A stretch of DNA of 64,000 nt from Bog-756 sp963725395. GTDB taxonomy: Bacteria > Actinomycetota > Acidimicrobiia > Acidimicrobiales > RAAP-2. This document shows positions 43,550 through 54,375 of the stretch, in pieces. Location of the stretch: the NCBI GenBank assembly GCA_963725395.1, contig CAVRYH010000004.1, forward strand, positions 124,001 through 188,000. The letters run 5' to 3'. Below the pieces are notes generated by a model that was given only the letters and a program-made list of their open reading frames with translations, did not search any database and was not told the DNA's origin. A program made the translations under genes and the position numbers. Position 1 is the first letter of the stretch, and every line of letters starts with the position of its first letter.

Positions 43550-45780
43550 CACCGTCCGACGACCTGGCGACCGAGGAGTCGAAGGGGTGCGGGTGGTCGG
43601 GCCAGCGCCACCATCGAGGTCAGCCCGATCGCATACAGTGCACCGACGGCGAGCAGCACGACCTGGCCTCGCAAGGAGCTGAACGGCTGGAGGTAGCTCC
43701 TGGCTAGGAGCGTCAAGGTCACCGCAAATGCGATCGAGAACACCACCACAGTCCGGACGCCGCTCCTGACCGACGCACGGCTGGTCTCGATCCGGAGCCG
43801 GAGGGCGACCTCTTCCCGGGTCGAGTCGGCAAGGTCGGCAAGCAGATCGCCCAGCCGCTGGGCGCGGGCCGACGTCGCTAGCAGCAACGCACATACGACT
43901 CGATCGGAGCACGGATCCTGCACCTCGTCGGCAAACAGCACCAGCGCCTCTCGGGGATGCATCCCGGCACCTAGTCGGGCAGAGAGCCTGGTGGTGGCAA
44001 CGTGGATCGGAGTCGGGCTGAGCGGAGCGGTACTCATGATCGCCTGGCCGAGACCCGCCGACGCGGCCATCGTGCCCTGCAGCATCTCGGTCCAGGCGGC
44101 GATGGCTTCCACCTTGGCGATCGACACCGACCCTGACGTCCGACCGATCAGATTCGGCACGCCGACCACGGCGAGAGCGGTGATGGGCAGCGCCACCGGC
44201 CATCCGGTGACGGCAACCGCAGCCGCCCCGACCCCGGTGGCCAGTGCGACCAAGGCCACATGACGGTGGTCGATGCCCGAGCCGGTGATCCGGGCACGGG
44301 TTCCACCGATGTGTCCCTCGGTCCGTCTCGACATGACCAACCCGAGTACACCCAGACCGAACGCCAGCCCGCAGACGACCGGAGCACCGTTCATTCGAAC
44401 ACCCCTGCGCGGCAGGTTCCGGGCCGGTTCGTAGCCGAACTGGCTCAACTCACTCAGGGTTGTCGGACGAAGAGGAGTGGCGGCCCTGGCCCGACGACCC
44501 GGGCCCGGTTGGAACACCTCGTTCGAGACCACCAGCGAGCCCTCCGCGTCGACGACCTCGCGGACGGAGGTTACGAATCGCCTCCTCGAGGACCGGGGAG
44601 GGAACCGCCATTCCACGTCCCGAGTAGGGACTGGCGACCCGCCCGGTTGTCGGACCCGGAACGGCTCTTCAACCCCCGGCTCCGGGTCGTCGTGCATCTC
44701 GGTGTCCAGATGGACGACGAAATGGACGGCTCCGGCGATCAGCAGATTGCTGGCCTCCAGCGGAAGCCGCTCGGGAGCCTGCACGGCATAGGAGGCGATC
44801 CGGCGGAATACACCTGATGATGAGTCGGCATGAATGGTGCACATCGATCCGGAGCGCCCCTGACTCATGGCATTGAGCATGGGAAGGATCTCGTCGCCGA
44901 GCACCTCCCCGACGATGACCCGGTCGGCGTTCATCCGCAGGGTGCGACGCACGAGATCGGCAACGGAGATTTGGCCTTGACCCTCGACATTGGCCGGGCG
45001 GGCCTCCAAAGCGACGATGTCGGGGTGCCTGACGGCGTCCCTGTCGAGGCCGAGCTCGAAGGCCTGCTCGATGGTGACGACCCGCTCGCGTGGCGGGATC
45101 TCCGCGGCCAGGGCCCGCAACAGCGTGGTCTTGCCGGAGTTCATCGCACCGGAGACCACGATGTTCTTGCGCGCCCGCACAGCGGCGGCGAGAAGCGACG
45201 CCAGGTGGTCGTCGAGGGAGCCCATGGTGGTCAGGTCGGTGAGGGACAGGTCGGCGTACCGGTGCCGCCGGATGGAGACGGCGGGACGCGAGCTCACCGC
45301 CATCAATGCCGACAATCGGCTGCCGTCGGGGAGGCGCAGGTCGAGCTCCGGTCGGGCCAGGTCGAACCTGCGTTCCGAGAGGCCGAATCGACCGGCGGCC
45401 GACCGCACCAGGTCGATGAGTTCGTCGTCGGAGTCGGCCACGGGGGCCGTGAGCTGTTTGGAACCGTCTGCCCTCGTGACCCAGACCTCATCACACCCGT
45501 TTACGTCGATGTTCTCGATGTCGGGATCGTCCACCAGCACCTGGAGCCGGCCCATGCCGAACAGGGCGTCGAGCACCGACTGGGCGAGCCGTTGTTCGCC
45601 GTCGACACCGTCCAGCGCGTTCAGCGATCCGGCTGCACTGCCGGCCAGACCGTCGAGGTGGGCGAAGACTCTCTGCCTTGCGAACTCGCGTCGATCGTCG
45701 TCTGACAGCACAGCGTCGTCCTGGGTCGCCAGATCCTCGGCAACCAGCTCGCGGAGTGTCGCGGCGAGCGAACCGCTCAT
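43549..45780 (-). CDS. tadA: TadA ATPase and TadB platform protein in one reading frame
   Basis: 743 residues. Residues 1-462 are the CpaF/TadA ATPase: DDPDIENIDVNGCDEVWVTR, Walker A VVSGAMNSGKTTLLRALAAE, Walker B RADRVIVGEV-like MNADRVIVGEVLGDEILPML and GSMCTIHADSSSGVFRR. From Met463 (ATG at 44394) the sequence is TadB (VVCGLAFGLGVLGLVMSRRT, TEMLQGTMAASAGLGQAI, LLLATSARAQRLGDLLADLA). The usual order in this operon is separate genes with ATGA overlaps, and the bases at 44391-44394 are exactly ATGA. If one base of the CCCC at 44402-44405 were removed, TadA would end there and TadB would begin. Fusion may therefore be real or due to one extra base. Confidence 0.85.
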   Translation of the reverse strand: MSGSLAATLRELVAEDLATQDDAVLSDDDRREFARQRVFAHLDGLAGSAAGSLNALDGVDGEQRLAQSVLDALFGMGRLQVLVDDPDIENIDVNGCDEVWVTRADGSKQLTAPVADSDDELIDLVRSAAGRFGLSERRFDLARPELDLRLPDGSRLSALMAVSSRPAVSIRRHRYADLSLTDLTTMGSLDDHLASLLAAAVRARKNIVVSGAMNSGKTTLLRALAAEIPPRERVVTIEQAFELGLDRDAVRHPDIVALEARPANVEGQGQISVADLVRRTLRMNADRVIVGEVLGDEILPMLNAMSQGRSGSMCTIHADSSSGVFRRIASYAVQAPERLPLEASNLLIAGAVHFVVHLDTEMHDDPEPGVEEPFRVRQPGGSPVPTRDVEWRFPPRSSRRRFVTSVREVVDAEGSLVVSNEVFQPGPGRRARAATPLRPTTLSELSQFGYEPARNLPRRGVRMNGAPVVCGLAFGLGVLGLVMSRRTEGHIGGTRARITGSGIDHRHVALVALATGVGAAAVAVTGWPVALPITALAVVGVPNLIGRTSGSVSIAKVEAIAAWTEMLQGTMAASAGLGQAIMSTAPLSPTPIHVATTRLSARLGAGMHPREALVLFADEVQDPCSDRVVCALLLATSARAQRLGDLLADLADSTREEVALRLRIETSRASVRSGVRTVVVFSIAFAVTLTLLARSYLQPFSSLRGQVVLLAVGALYAIGLTSMVALARPPAPLRLLGRQVVGR

Positions 45781-46628
45781 CGGAGTGCCCCATCCGGCTC
45801 TGCCGGGGCCACCGCATCTTTCCCCCGCGAGAAGCCGCGGTTGAGCAACTTCCTGCTCGGCCCCGCGGTCGCGTGCTGCCCTCGGTGCGGCTCCGCCTCA
45901 CTTCCGGGTAGGGACGGGTCGAGCACGGTGAGACTGCCGGCCAGTCGCCCGGCCGAAGACAACAGAAGGGAACGCGAGAGGCGCCGTCGACCCCCCGGTT
46001 GGCCAGCGGCGGTGGCGGCGGCGATCGGGTCGAACGCCAGCGTGCCGATGACGGGGATCCCGGTGAAGCTCTCGATCTCCTCCGGTCGGTGCGGTCCGGT
46101 ATCGATGACGGCCAGAAGGGCGCGAATTCCCCACCGGGACAGGATCCCGGGGGCGACGGCCTTGACCTGGAGGGCTGTCGCGGCATCGCCACGAACGACG
46201 ATCACCAGTGCTCCCGCGTGTTCGGACCACCCATCCGTACCGGGAGGGCCAAGGGGCAGTCGACCGAGGTCGACCAGGATGTCGAGGGGGCCGTCGGGCG
46301 AGGAGGACGCGCTGGCCACGAGGGCCGCGATCGGGAGGGCAGCGGTCTCGACCCGGTTCCGGTCACCCACCAGTACGTCGAGCCCTCCCGGCAGTAGCTG
46401 TTGGAGGTGCGGCCCGAGGGGCACCGTTGCTTCCGACCTCCGGTCGGCGGCACCGAAGGAGGTCCACCCACAGGTGGACGAGAGCGCGAACCGAGCGGCG
46501 AGGTCGCCGCCCCACGGATCACACTCGGCCAGAACGACGGCTCGATCCGTCGGCCACATGGCACCGACGAGGCTGGCGGTGGTGGTCACGCCGGGGGCAC
46601 CTTTGACCGAAGCGAAGGCCACGATCAC
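45777..46628 (-). CDS. TadZ/CpaE-like ParA-type ATPase
   Basis: 283 residues from GTG 46628 (GTGA overlap upstream, ATGA overlap with tadA). Deviant Walker A FASVKGAPGVTTTASLVGAM, then VVLAECDPWGGDLAARFAL and DILVDLGRLPLG, ALLAVIDTGPHRPEEIES. Such MinD/ParA-type proteins position Tad pili at the cell pole or act in assembly. The Lys of a normal deviant Walker A is at KGAPGVTT, so nucleotide binding is expected. Confidence 0.83.
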   Translation of the reverse strand: MIVAFASVKGAPGVTTTASLVGAMWPTDRAVVLAECDPWGGDLAARFALSSTCGWTSFGAADRRSEATVPLGPHLQQLLPGGLDVLVGDRNRVETAALPIAALVASASSSPDGPLDILVDLGRLPLGPPGTDGWSEHAGALVIVVRGDAATALQVKAVAPGILSRWGIRALLAVIDTGPHRPEEIESFTGIPVIGTLAFDPIAAATAAGQPGGRRRLSRSLLLSSAGRLAGSLTVLDPSLPGSEAEPHRGQHATAGPSRKLLNRGFSRGKDAVAPAEPDGALR

Positions 46629-47359
46629 GAGTTCGACCCCCCGGACGAGGTCGAGGCGGTACTGGCCGAATCTTGCGGGAGCAGTACCAGGCTCACCTGG
46701 TCGGCGGCGGCAGCGGTGGACACTGCGGCGGCCAGTGCGGTGGTGACCTCGACGGATACGAGCAAGGTGGCATCCGTGGATGCACCGGTCGCCGGGACGG
46801 CGGTGGCGGTGACTCCCGCCCCGGGCACCAGGACACCGGTCACCGCCGTGCCGACCTCACTGCCCGATTGACCGGATCCGGTCAGCGCCGCCACCGGGGT
46901 GCCCGGGCTCGCCGTCTGGACGATCATCACGTGGTCACCGGGCTCCACCCCAGTGGCGGGGAGCTGGCCTGCCTTCAGGGCCAGGCCGACCACGGCGTCA
47001 CCGTCGGGTATCACCGGAGACCCCGTCACGTCCCCGGCGACGAGCAGCGATCCATCGGGGATGGTGACGGCTGCCCGTTTCCCGATCAGATCGCCGACGG
47101 ATCCGGCCGCCAGAGGGGCAATTCCGTTCGAGACCGAGACGTCGGTCTGGCCCAGGTCGCCGGCAGTGATCACTGCTCCTTGTTCGATGGTCGAGGTGGA
47201 GACGACCGCTGAGGTCCGACGGTCCTCCGACGAGTAGACGGCCACGAACGCCGCGATACTCACGAAGACCACGGCCGCCGATACCGCCGCCATGAGAGGC
47301 CTCTTCGGGCGGAGCCCCGACCGGAGCTGCGGTGAGCCCCCTGAGGTCGCTCCGTTCAT
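46625..47359 (-). CDS. CpaB-like SAF-domain pilus assembly protein
   Basis: 244 residues from ATG 47359, chosen for the strong AAGGAGG 11 bases upstream. An in-frame ATG at 47392 overlaps the preceding stop (ATGA) and is the alternative. A membrane anchor (PLMAAVSAAVVFVSIAAFVA) is followed by an SAF domain (VSTSTIEQGAVITAGDLGQT, GDLIGKRAAVTIPDGSLLV) and an Ala/Thr-rich region. RcpC/CpaB family proteins help build the Tad secretion channel. Confidence 0.85.
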   Translation of the reverse strand: MNGATSGGSPQLRSGLRPKRPLMAAVSAAVVFVSIAAFVAVYSSEDRRTSAVVSTSTIEQGAVITAGDLGQTDVSVSNGIAPLAAGSVGDLIGKRAAVTIPDGSLLVAGDVTGSPVIPDGDAVVGLALKAGQLPATGVEPGDHVMIVQTASPGTPVAALTGSGQSGSEVGTAVTGVLVPGAGVTATAVPATGASTDATLLVSVEVTTALAAAVSTAAAADQVSLVLLPQDSASTASTSSGGSNS

Positions 47360-47388
47360 CGCCTGTGGACCCTCCTTGAGCACTGTGG

Positions 47389-48306
47389 TCATGGCCCGGG
47401 GTCCAGAATCCCCGATGCCGCGTCGGCAGTGCCCGGAGACACGTTGATGCTCTCCACCTGAGCCACCCGCAATCGGGAGGTAGTCGACGTGTACAGGGTG
47501 GGCAGTGTCCCCCCACCGGCCGCGCCGGTCGACGACCACGTCACGGACCACGTCACCGTGGCGGTGACGGGAAACGATCCGTCGTTCGGATCACCATCGG
47601 GAGACGGCTCACCGGCCGAGGACTCCGGATAGTCGTACGAGCAATCGGTCGTGGATAGGGTCGACGTCGGACCGGACACGAACGGCTCGCCCGGACCCGG
47701 ACATGCGAGGGCGTGGCCGTCGCCCATGGACCACGTGACCGACAGCGGCGCGGCCACGACGGTGGCACTCACCGGGCCCGCCGACGCGCTGACGGAGTAC
47801 GGATGCCAGTCCGCTCCGTCGACCCACAGCCAGGTGGGCAGATTCACCAAGGCGGTCGACGACGGATCGGTGGAGATGATCGGCTCGGGCAGCTGAAGGG
47901 AGCGCTCGGCCTGGAGCGCCACCTCGTAGGGGGCAACCGTCGGTGCCGGAGCCACCGTGGGGTCGGCGATCCATTCGGTCTGTGTGTCGGAGGCACCGTC
48001 GGGGAAGTAGCAACTGACCGAGTACCAGCTGCCCGGAGTCGGTCCGCCGGGGGCGATCCCGCCTTCGTCGTTCAGGACCAGCAGGACCGAGGTGCAGAAT
48101 GGCTGGGCTCCGGCGGATCCGTCTCCGGCAACGCCTCCCGGACCGCCTGACGTCCCAGCGGTCGAACTCCCAGAGGTTGCCCCGGCCGAGATCGTTCCGC
48201 CGCCGGTGTCCGTGCCGGTCACCGTGGCGTGGGCGACCCCCGGGGCCATCGCCATGCCCCAACCGACGGCGATGATCGGCACCAGCACCTTCACCGATGG
48301 CCTCAT
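47389..48306 (-). CDS. Secreted PKD-like protein at the head of the Tad operon
   Basis: 305 residues. Signal peptide (MRPSVKVLVPIIAVGWGMAM, cleavage near AHA), then a Gly/Ser/Thr-rich segment and a domain with WYSVSCYFPDG, VNLPTWLWVDGADWHPYSVS, VTWSMGDGHALACPGPG and two or three Cys pairs. The MGDG block is typical of actinobacterial PKD-like proteins next to Tad genes. It would be an extracellular or wall protein. ATG 48306 is the start that gives a proper signal peptide; the longer open frame upstream is not coding. Confidence 0.75.
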   Translation of the reverse strand: MRPSVKVLVPIIAVGWGMAMAPGVAHATVTGTDTGGGTISAGATSGSSTAGTSGGPGGVAGDGSAGAQPFCTSVLLVLNDEGGIAPGGPTPGSWYSVSCYFPDGASDTQTEWIADPTVAPAPTVAPYEVALQAERSLQLPEPIISTDPSSTALVNLPTWLWVDGADWHPYSVSASAGPVSATVVAAPLSVTWSMGDGHALACPGPGEPFVSGPTSTLSTTDCSYDYPESSAGEPSPDGDPNDGSFPVTATVTWSVTWSSTGAAGGGTLPTLYTSTTSRLRVAQVESINVSPGTADAASGILDPGP

Positions 48307-48849
48307 CCGGCTGCTCTCAGCCACCGTGCGGCAACGGCCGTCGGCCGTCCACCGAGGTTCGAGGCACCGGTGTCCCTGTTCAGCGGCGTAGGCATCGGCT
48401 GCGGACGATAAGAGTTGCCCCCTTCGCCCGCAAAGAATGTTGCAGCAGCACTGCAACCATCTCATGACGGCGGTGGGGGGTGGCCGGCGGCGTGCCGTGC
48501 ACTGGAGGAGCAGAGGGCGACGCTGTTCCGACATGACCACAGCCTGGCGGGACCACCTTGCCGGATCCCTTGGCCGTTTCCTTGCCGGATCGACGGACCG
48601 TCCCGCGGCGCGAGCAACTCGGACCGGTCTCGCAGGCAATTTGCCGCCGGTACCAATGGTTTCCCGCCGTCCGCATCCACGGCCCGACAAGCCGATGGCT
48701 CCGAGGACCGGGGAACGACGGGCTACGGGTCGTCGAACAGTTGGGGACAGACGGAGGCACGCCTGGCCATGCGAAGACCCGCCACGGGCCGGCCGTGCGC
48801 CCCCCGGCCCGACCGTTACTCAGTGTGCCGCCGCCAACGCGTCGTGCGT
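48307..48849. other. Region upstream of the Tad operon
   Basis: 543 bases with no convincing gene. It holds a 12-bp direct repeat (CCTTGCCGGATC at 48556-48567 and 48580-48591, start-to-start spacing 24). The Tad promoter should be here. Open frames on both strands look random. Confidence 0.45.
48556..48591. repeat. 12-bp direct repeat, 24-bp period
   Basis: CCTTGCCGGATC occurs twice with a spacer of 12 bases, 250-285 bases upstream of the first Tad gene. The spacing of a little over two helical turns is compatible with a dimeric activator or repressor site. Confidence 0.35.
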
Positions 48850-50277
48850 TCAGTTGTCCACGGGCCGCCGGACCCGTCGGGGCGCTCCATGGCCCCGACG
48901 TCGTTCAGGTTCGTTCCCTAGCTGCGGGCAACCGTGTCGACAGCGCGTGACCGGAGGAGGCGCCCAGGTGCCGTCGAGCGCGGCCGTCTCCGGCGCGTAG
49001 AGCCGCATCGTCACCCCGATCGGGCCCTCGGGCGCAGGCAGCCAGTTGGGCTCGCGAGCACCGCCGGGAGATCGGTGTTGGAGGTAGAGGTCGAGCGAAC
49101 CGTCGGCGTTGAACACCAGGCTGTCGCGGTCACCGATTGCATACCGGTCGAGCGGGTTCGCCACCTGGAACCCCTGGCCGTCGTACATGGTGATCGACCA
49201 GAAGGCCTTGACGGGAGGCAGCCGATCGGCGTCGAAGTGGACGACGTAGTCGGAATCACCCGTCACCGGCCTGCCTTCCGCGTCGCTCTGGAGCAGGGGG
49301 TAGATGGCGTCCTCGGCAGAGTTGGCACCGAGGCCCACCATGGCGACGATCGCCCGTTTCACGTAGGAGTTGCCGTAGACCCCCATCGTGTCGATGTTGA
49401 GCTGCCAGCCGTTCACCACGTTGGCCAGACCGGGAAGTGTCCTGGCCACGACGGCCCGGGCCGCGGCGGGTGCGTCCTCCAGGGCCGAGCGGATCTCCGG
49501 TCGGAGGTCGCCGAAGGTGGCCCCGGCGACGAGCCCGATCCGGGCCATCAGGGCAACGAGTGACCAGTCGGTCGCATGGGGCGGGTGCACGGCAAGGATG
49601 GCCAAGGCCCGGTCGAAGAAGGTCTCGGCCGACATGGCGTTCAGTTGGTCCAGCGGTGGGGTCTCCGTGTCCACACCGTCATCGGGGATCGCCGGGTCGG
49701 TGAGCGGAACCTGGTCCCGATCTCCGCCCCAGGCCGCCAGCGGGGTCAGGGCGTACTCGTCCTGGATGCGGTGGACTGACGCATAGTCAGACGGCCCGTT
49801 GGTCTGGGTCCGTCCGATGATCCAGACGTACGGGGTGGGCGCGTCGATCCGTTCGACCCCCTCGGGGAGCACTCCGGTCCAGCCGGCCGGCACCAGCGCC
49901 CAGTGCCCCGGTTCGGAACCGGTCGTGCGCTGGCCCGGCGATGCGAATGCGTCCGTCCACATGTCGTACATGGGCAACTGGTAGAAGCGGTCGGCGGGTA
50001 CCGGGCCGGCGGCGACGACGACCGGGCCGCCCGACAGGTCGACCCAGGCCGAGGAGTACAGGGTGTCGAAATTCGGTCGCACCACCGCCTTGAAGTCGGC
50101 GGCGGGGAAGCTCCGCAGGTGGGAGAACCGGTTCATCGGGCCGGTCCCCGGCTTGGCACCCGGGGCCACACCGACCGCCTGTCGGCGGGTGATCTCCATG
50201 ATCACCAGGGGGTAGAGATAGAGATAGGCACTGACCCCGATGTCATGGGCCTCATCGTCCGCGATGCTCTGACTCAT
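48850..50277 (-). CDS. DUF1254/DUF1214 domain protein
   Basis: 475 residues from ATG 50277 (AAAGGAG seven bases upstream). The N-terminal DUF1254 part (SAYLYLYPLVIMEITRRQAV, FDTLYSSAWVDLSGGPVVVA) is followed by DUF1214 (WSITMYDGQGFQVANPLDRY, GDRDSLVFNADGSLDLYLQH, LDGTWAPPPVTR). DUF1214 proteins normally end soon after W-PP-V-R-V; here the frame runs on 30 residues into Arg-rich sequence, while one base ahead it would read PPPVTRVDTVARS and stop. The C terminus may therefore contain an extra base near 48941-48948. Function unknown; usually a periplasmic or membrane-surface domain, but no signal peptide is visible. Confidence 0.8.
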   Translation of the reverse strand: MSQSIADDEAHDIGVSAYLYLYPLVIMEITRRQAVGVAPGAKPGTGPMNRFSHLRSFPAADFKAVVRPNFDTLYSSAWVDLSGGPVVVAAGPVPADRFYQLPMYDMWTDAFASPGQRTTGSEPGHWALVPAGWTGVLPEGVERIDAPTPYVWIIGRTQTNGPSDYASVHRIQDEYALTPLAAWGGDRDQVPLTDPAIPDDGVDTETPPLDQLNAMSAETFFDRALAILAVHPPHATDWSLVALMARIGLVAGATFGDLRPEIRSALEDAPAAARAVVARTLPGLANVVNGWQLNIDTMGVYGNSYVKRAIVAMVGLGANSAEDAIYPLLQSDAEGRPVTGDSDYVVHFDADRLPPVKAFWSITMYDGQGFQVANPLDRYAIGDRDSLVFNADGSLDLYLQHRSPGGAREPNWLPAPEGPIGVTMRLYAPETAALDGTWAPPPVTRCRHGCPQLGNEPERRRGHGAPRRVRRPVDN

Positions 50278-50373
50278 CGGCGTTCTCCTTTCCGGTCGTT
50301 CCAACCGGTGTGGTTGGCGACTCGACCTCCACCCGACCGGGCTGGCGCTCGGTGGGCCGGCGGCTGGTCGGCA

Positions 50374-51471
50374 CTACTCGACGGTGGCGACGGGGGCAGC
50401 AGACGGCGGGTCGGTCGTGGCCCCGGCCGGCGATTCCTTCCCGGACGACCGTAGGTCCGGAGCTGTCCCCCGGGGCGATCCGGTACCCGGCACCCCGCTG
50501 GTTGACGATGCCGTGGCGTCCGACACCGTGGCACCGTTCCCGGGGCCGGCAATCAGTTTCGCGCTGAATTTGACGGCCTTCGTGGCCGTGGTGGCGCCGG
50601 TCTGGAGCACGATGGCGACGGCCAACAGGATGACGGCGGGGATCCGGAGGTAGTGGATCCCGAGCATGAGAATGGCGAGCCGGCCCATGGCGTAGGGAGG
50701 CGAGCACACCGTCGCGCCGATGGCGCCGCCGACGGCCGCCGCGGTCAGTTTGTCCCTCCGGGAACGGTCTGACTTCATGCCCACGAGGCGGGCGGGGACG
50801 GAGACGTAGGCGACCATCATCACGGCCACGACCGCGCTGAGGGCGAGGGCGTACCAGAACAGGCCCCAGCGTTGCACCACGAGCGCGGCGAACCCGAGGG
50901 CGATGCCGATGACGAACCCGTAGGAGATGATGGTCCCCAGATGACCCCGGGCCTTGGCGAACGCCGGACGGATCTCCGGCTTGCCCGGCTTGGAGATGGC
51001 GAAGGCGAACACGGCATTCAGAAAGAAACTCGCCGCGGTGATGGCGGCGACGCCCAACAGCGCGGGCAGGAGCAGCGGACCCCGGATGATGTGGAACTGC
51101 TTGCCGTGGAAGACGTGCACCTTGATGTCGAGCATGGCGGCCCAGATCCACATGGCCGGAAGGATCTGGACCAGGGTGAGCCTCCAGTTGGTGACCAGCA
51201 GCTTCACCCCCTGGAAGAGCATGGCGAACGCCCCCACCACCAGAGCCAGAGGCGCCAGCCATCGGCTGCGCTGGCTCAGTCCGACGATCGCCTTCTCGAC
51301 CGTGGATTCATCGCCGTCCCGAATGGCGTCGATCAGGCGCTTGACCAGGAGGGCGACCGTCGCCCGCCGGGTGCGTGGTCCGGCACGGTCCGAGGATTCG
51401 GGCGGTCCGGTGGCCTCGGCCATCGGGGTGGGGCCGACCACCCCCCCACCCTCGACCACCCCTTCGCTCAT
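50374..51471 (-). CDS. Integral membrane protein of unknown function
   Basis: 365 residues. A polar start, then about six hydrophobic segments: LAPLALVVGAFAMLFQGVKL, LVQILPAMWIWAAMLDI, GPLLLPALLGVAAITAASFF, IGIALGFAALVV, ALALSAVVAVMMVAYVSVP, RIPAVILLAVAIVL. It ends with a long Ser/Thr/Pro/Gly tail. Between the second and third segment is KVHVFHGKQFHIIRGP. I do not recognise a characterised family, though such proteins occur in other actinobacteria. Divergent from ettA. Confidence 0.7.
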   Translation of the reverse strand: MSEGVVEGGGVVGPTPMAEATGPPESSDRAGPRTRRATVALLVKRLIDAIRDGDESTVEKAIVGLSQRSRWLAPLALVVGAFAMLFQGVKLLVTNWRLTLVQILPAMWIWAAMLDIKVHVFHGKQFHIIRGPLLLPALLGVAAITAASFFLNAVFAFAISKPGKPEIRPAFAKARGHLGTIISYGFVIGIALGFAALVVQRWGLFWYALALSAVVAVMMVAYVSVPARLVGMKSDRSRRDKLTAAAVGGAIGATVCSPPYAMGRLAILMLGIHYLRIPAVILLAVAIVLQTGATTATKAVKFSAKLIAGPGNGATVSDATASSTSGVPGTGSPRGTAPDLRSSGKESPAGATTDPPSAAPVATVE

Positions 51472-51583
51472 GGGCCAAGGCTACTTTCCCGGCTGTCGTC
51501 CCCGGAGCCAGTCCGTACCGACCGGCGGCCCGAAGCAGCAGCCCCGGTTCGGGGGCCACCCCTCCTGCGGCACACTGTTCGGT

Positions 51584-53263
<1,680 letters not shown>

Positions 53264-53290
53264 TGCGTCCCGAGAGCCGGGGAAACCCGG

Positions 53291-54325
53291 GTGAGGGCCA
53301 GGGGCTTCGCCAGCGACAACTGGGCGGGCGTCCATCCCGACGTCATGACCGCTCTCCTCGCGGCCAACGTCGACCACGCCCCCGCCTATGGCGCCGACCC
53401 GATCACCGAGGAGGCGGTCCGACTGTTCCGGCACCACTTCGGGGAGGACGCCGAGGTGTTCTTCGTGTTCAACGGAACCGGCGCCAACGTCGTGGGCCTC
53501 CAGTCGCTGCTCCGCCCCTTCGAGGCCGTCGTCTGCGCCGACAGCGCCCACATCAACGTCGACGAGTGCGGTGCCCCCGAGCGGTTCCTCGGGAGCAAGC
53601 TGGTCGCCGTACCGACCCCCGACGGGAAACTCACTCCGGAGCTGGTGGACCGGGCCGTCCGGGGCATCGGGGACGAGCACCACGTGCAGGCGCGGGTGGT
53701 GTCGATCACCCAGTCGACCGAGGTGGGCACGTGCTACCGGGTCGAGGAGATCGCCGCCCTCGGGTCCTTGGCGCACGACCACGGGATGTTCCTGCACCTC
53801 GACGGGGCCCGTCTGGCCAACGCCGCCGCGTCACTGTCGGTGGGGCTGGGTGCCTTCGGTCCGGCGGCCGGTGTCGACGTGCTGTCCTTCGGCGGGACGA
53901 AGAACGGGGCCATGGCGGCCGAGGCGGTGGTCAGCTTCGGGGCCGGTGACGCCTCGTCGCTGCGGTTCCTCCGCAAGCAGTCGATGCAGCTGGCCTCGAA
54001 GATGCGGTTCGCGGCCGCGCAGTTCACCGCCCTCTTGACGGACGACCTGTGGCGGAGGAACGCCGTGCACGCCAACCTCATGGCGTGTCGATTGGCCGAG
54101 GGGGTGACCAAGGTGCCCGGGGTGGGCCTCGCCTACCCGGTGGAGGCGAACGGCGTGTTCGCCGCCCTGCCGCCGGAGGCCACCGCCACGCTGCAGCGGG
54201 AGCATCCGTTCTACGTCTGGGACGACGACACCGGGGTGGTGCGGTGGATGGCGTCCTTCGACACCACCGAGGACGACGTCGACGAGCTGGTGGGCGCCGT
54301 GGCCAGGGTGATGACCGACCTGTAG
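53291..54325 (+). CDS. Low-specificity threonine aldolase family protein
   Basis: 344 residues from GTG 53291. Beta-eliminating lyase fold: GFASDNWAGVHPDVMTALLA, GTGANVVGL, HINVDECGAPERF, LHLDGARLANA (Asp171), and the PLP-binding Lys204 in SFGGTKNGAM. Cleaves L-threonine or allo-threonine into glycine and acetaldehyde, in the cytoplasm. Length and motifs are normal. 27 bases after ettA, possibly one transcript. Confidence 0.92.
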   Translation: MRARGFASDNWAGVHPDVMTALLAANVDHAPAYGADPITEEAVRLFRHHFGEDAEVFFVFNGTGANVVGLQSLLRPFEAVVCADSAHINVDECGAPERFLGSKLVAVPTPDGKLTPELVDRAVRGIGDEHHVQARVVSITQSTEVGTCYRVEEIAALGSLAHDHGMFLHLDGARLANAAASLSVGLGAFGPAAGVDVLSFGGTKNGAMAAEAVVSFGAGDASSLRFLRKQSMQLASKMRFAAAQFTALLTDDLWRRNAVHANLMACRLAEGVTKVPGVGLAYPVEANGVFAALPPEATATLQREHPFYVWDDDTGVVRWMASFDTTEDDVDELVGAVARVMTDL

Positions 54326-54375
54326 GCGGCGCCCCGCCGTCGGCAGCCGCCGGACCGGCCACCCGACGTTTCGGA

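Noticed and set aside
50954..51583. Upstream extension of the EttA reading frame
   Set aside because: The extra residues have no similarity and overlap the divergent membrane-protein gene. MPAQYIYTM is the normal EttA start.
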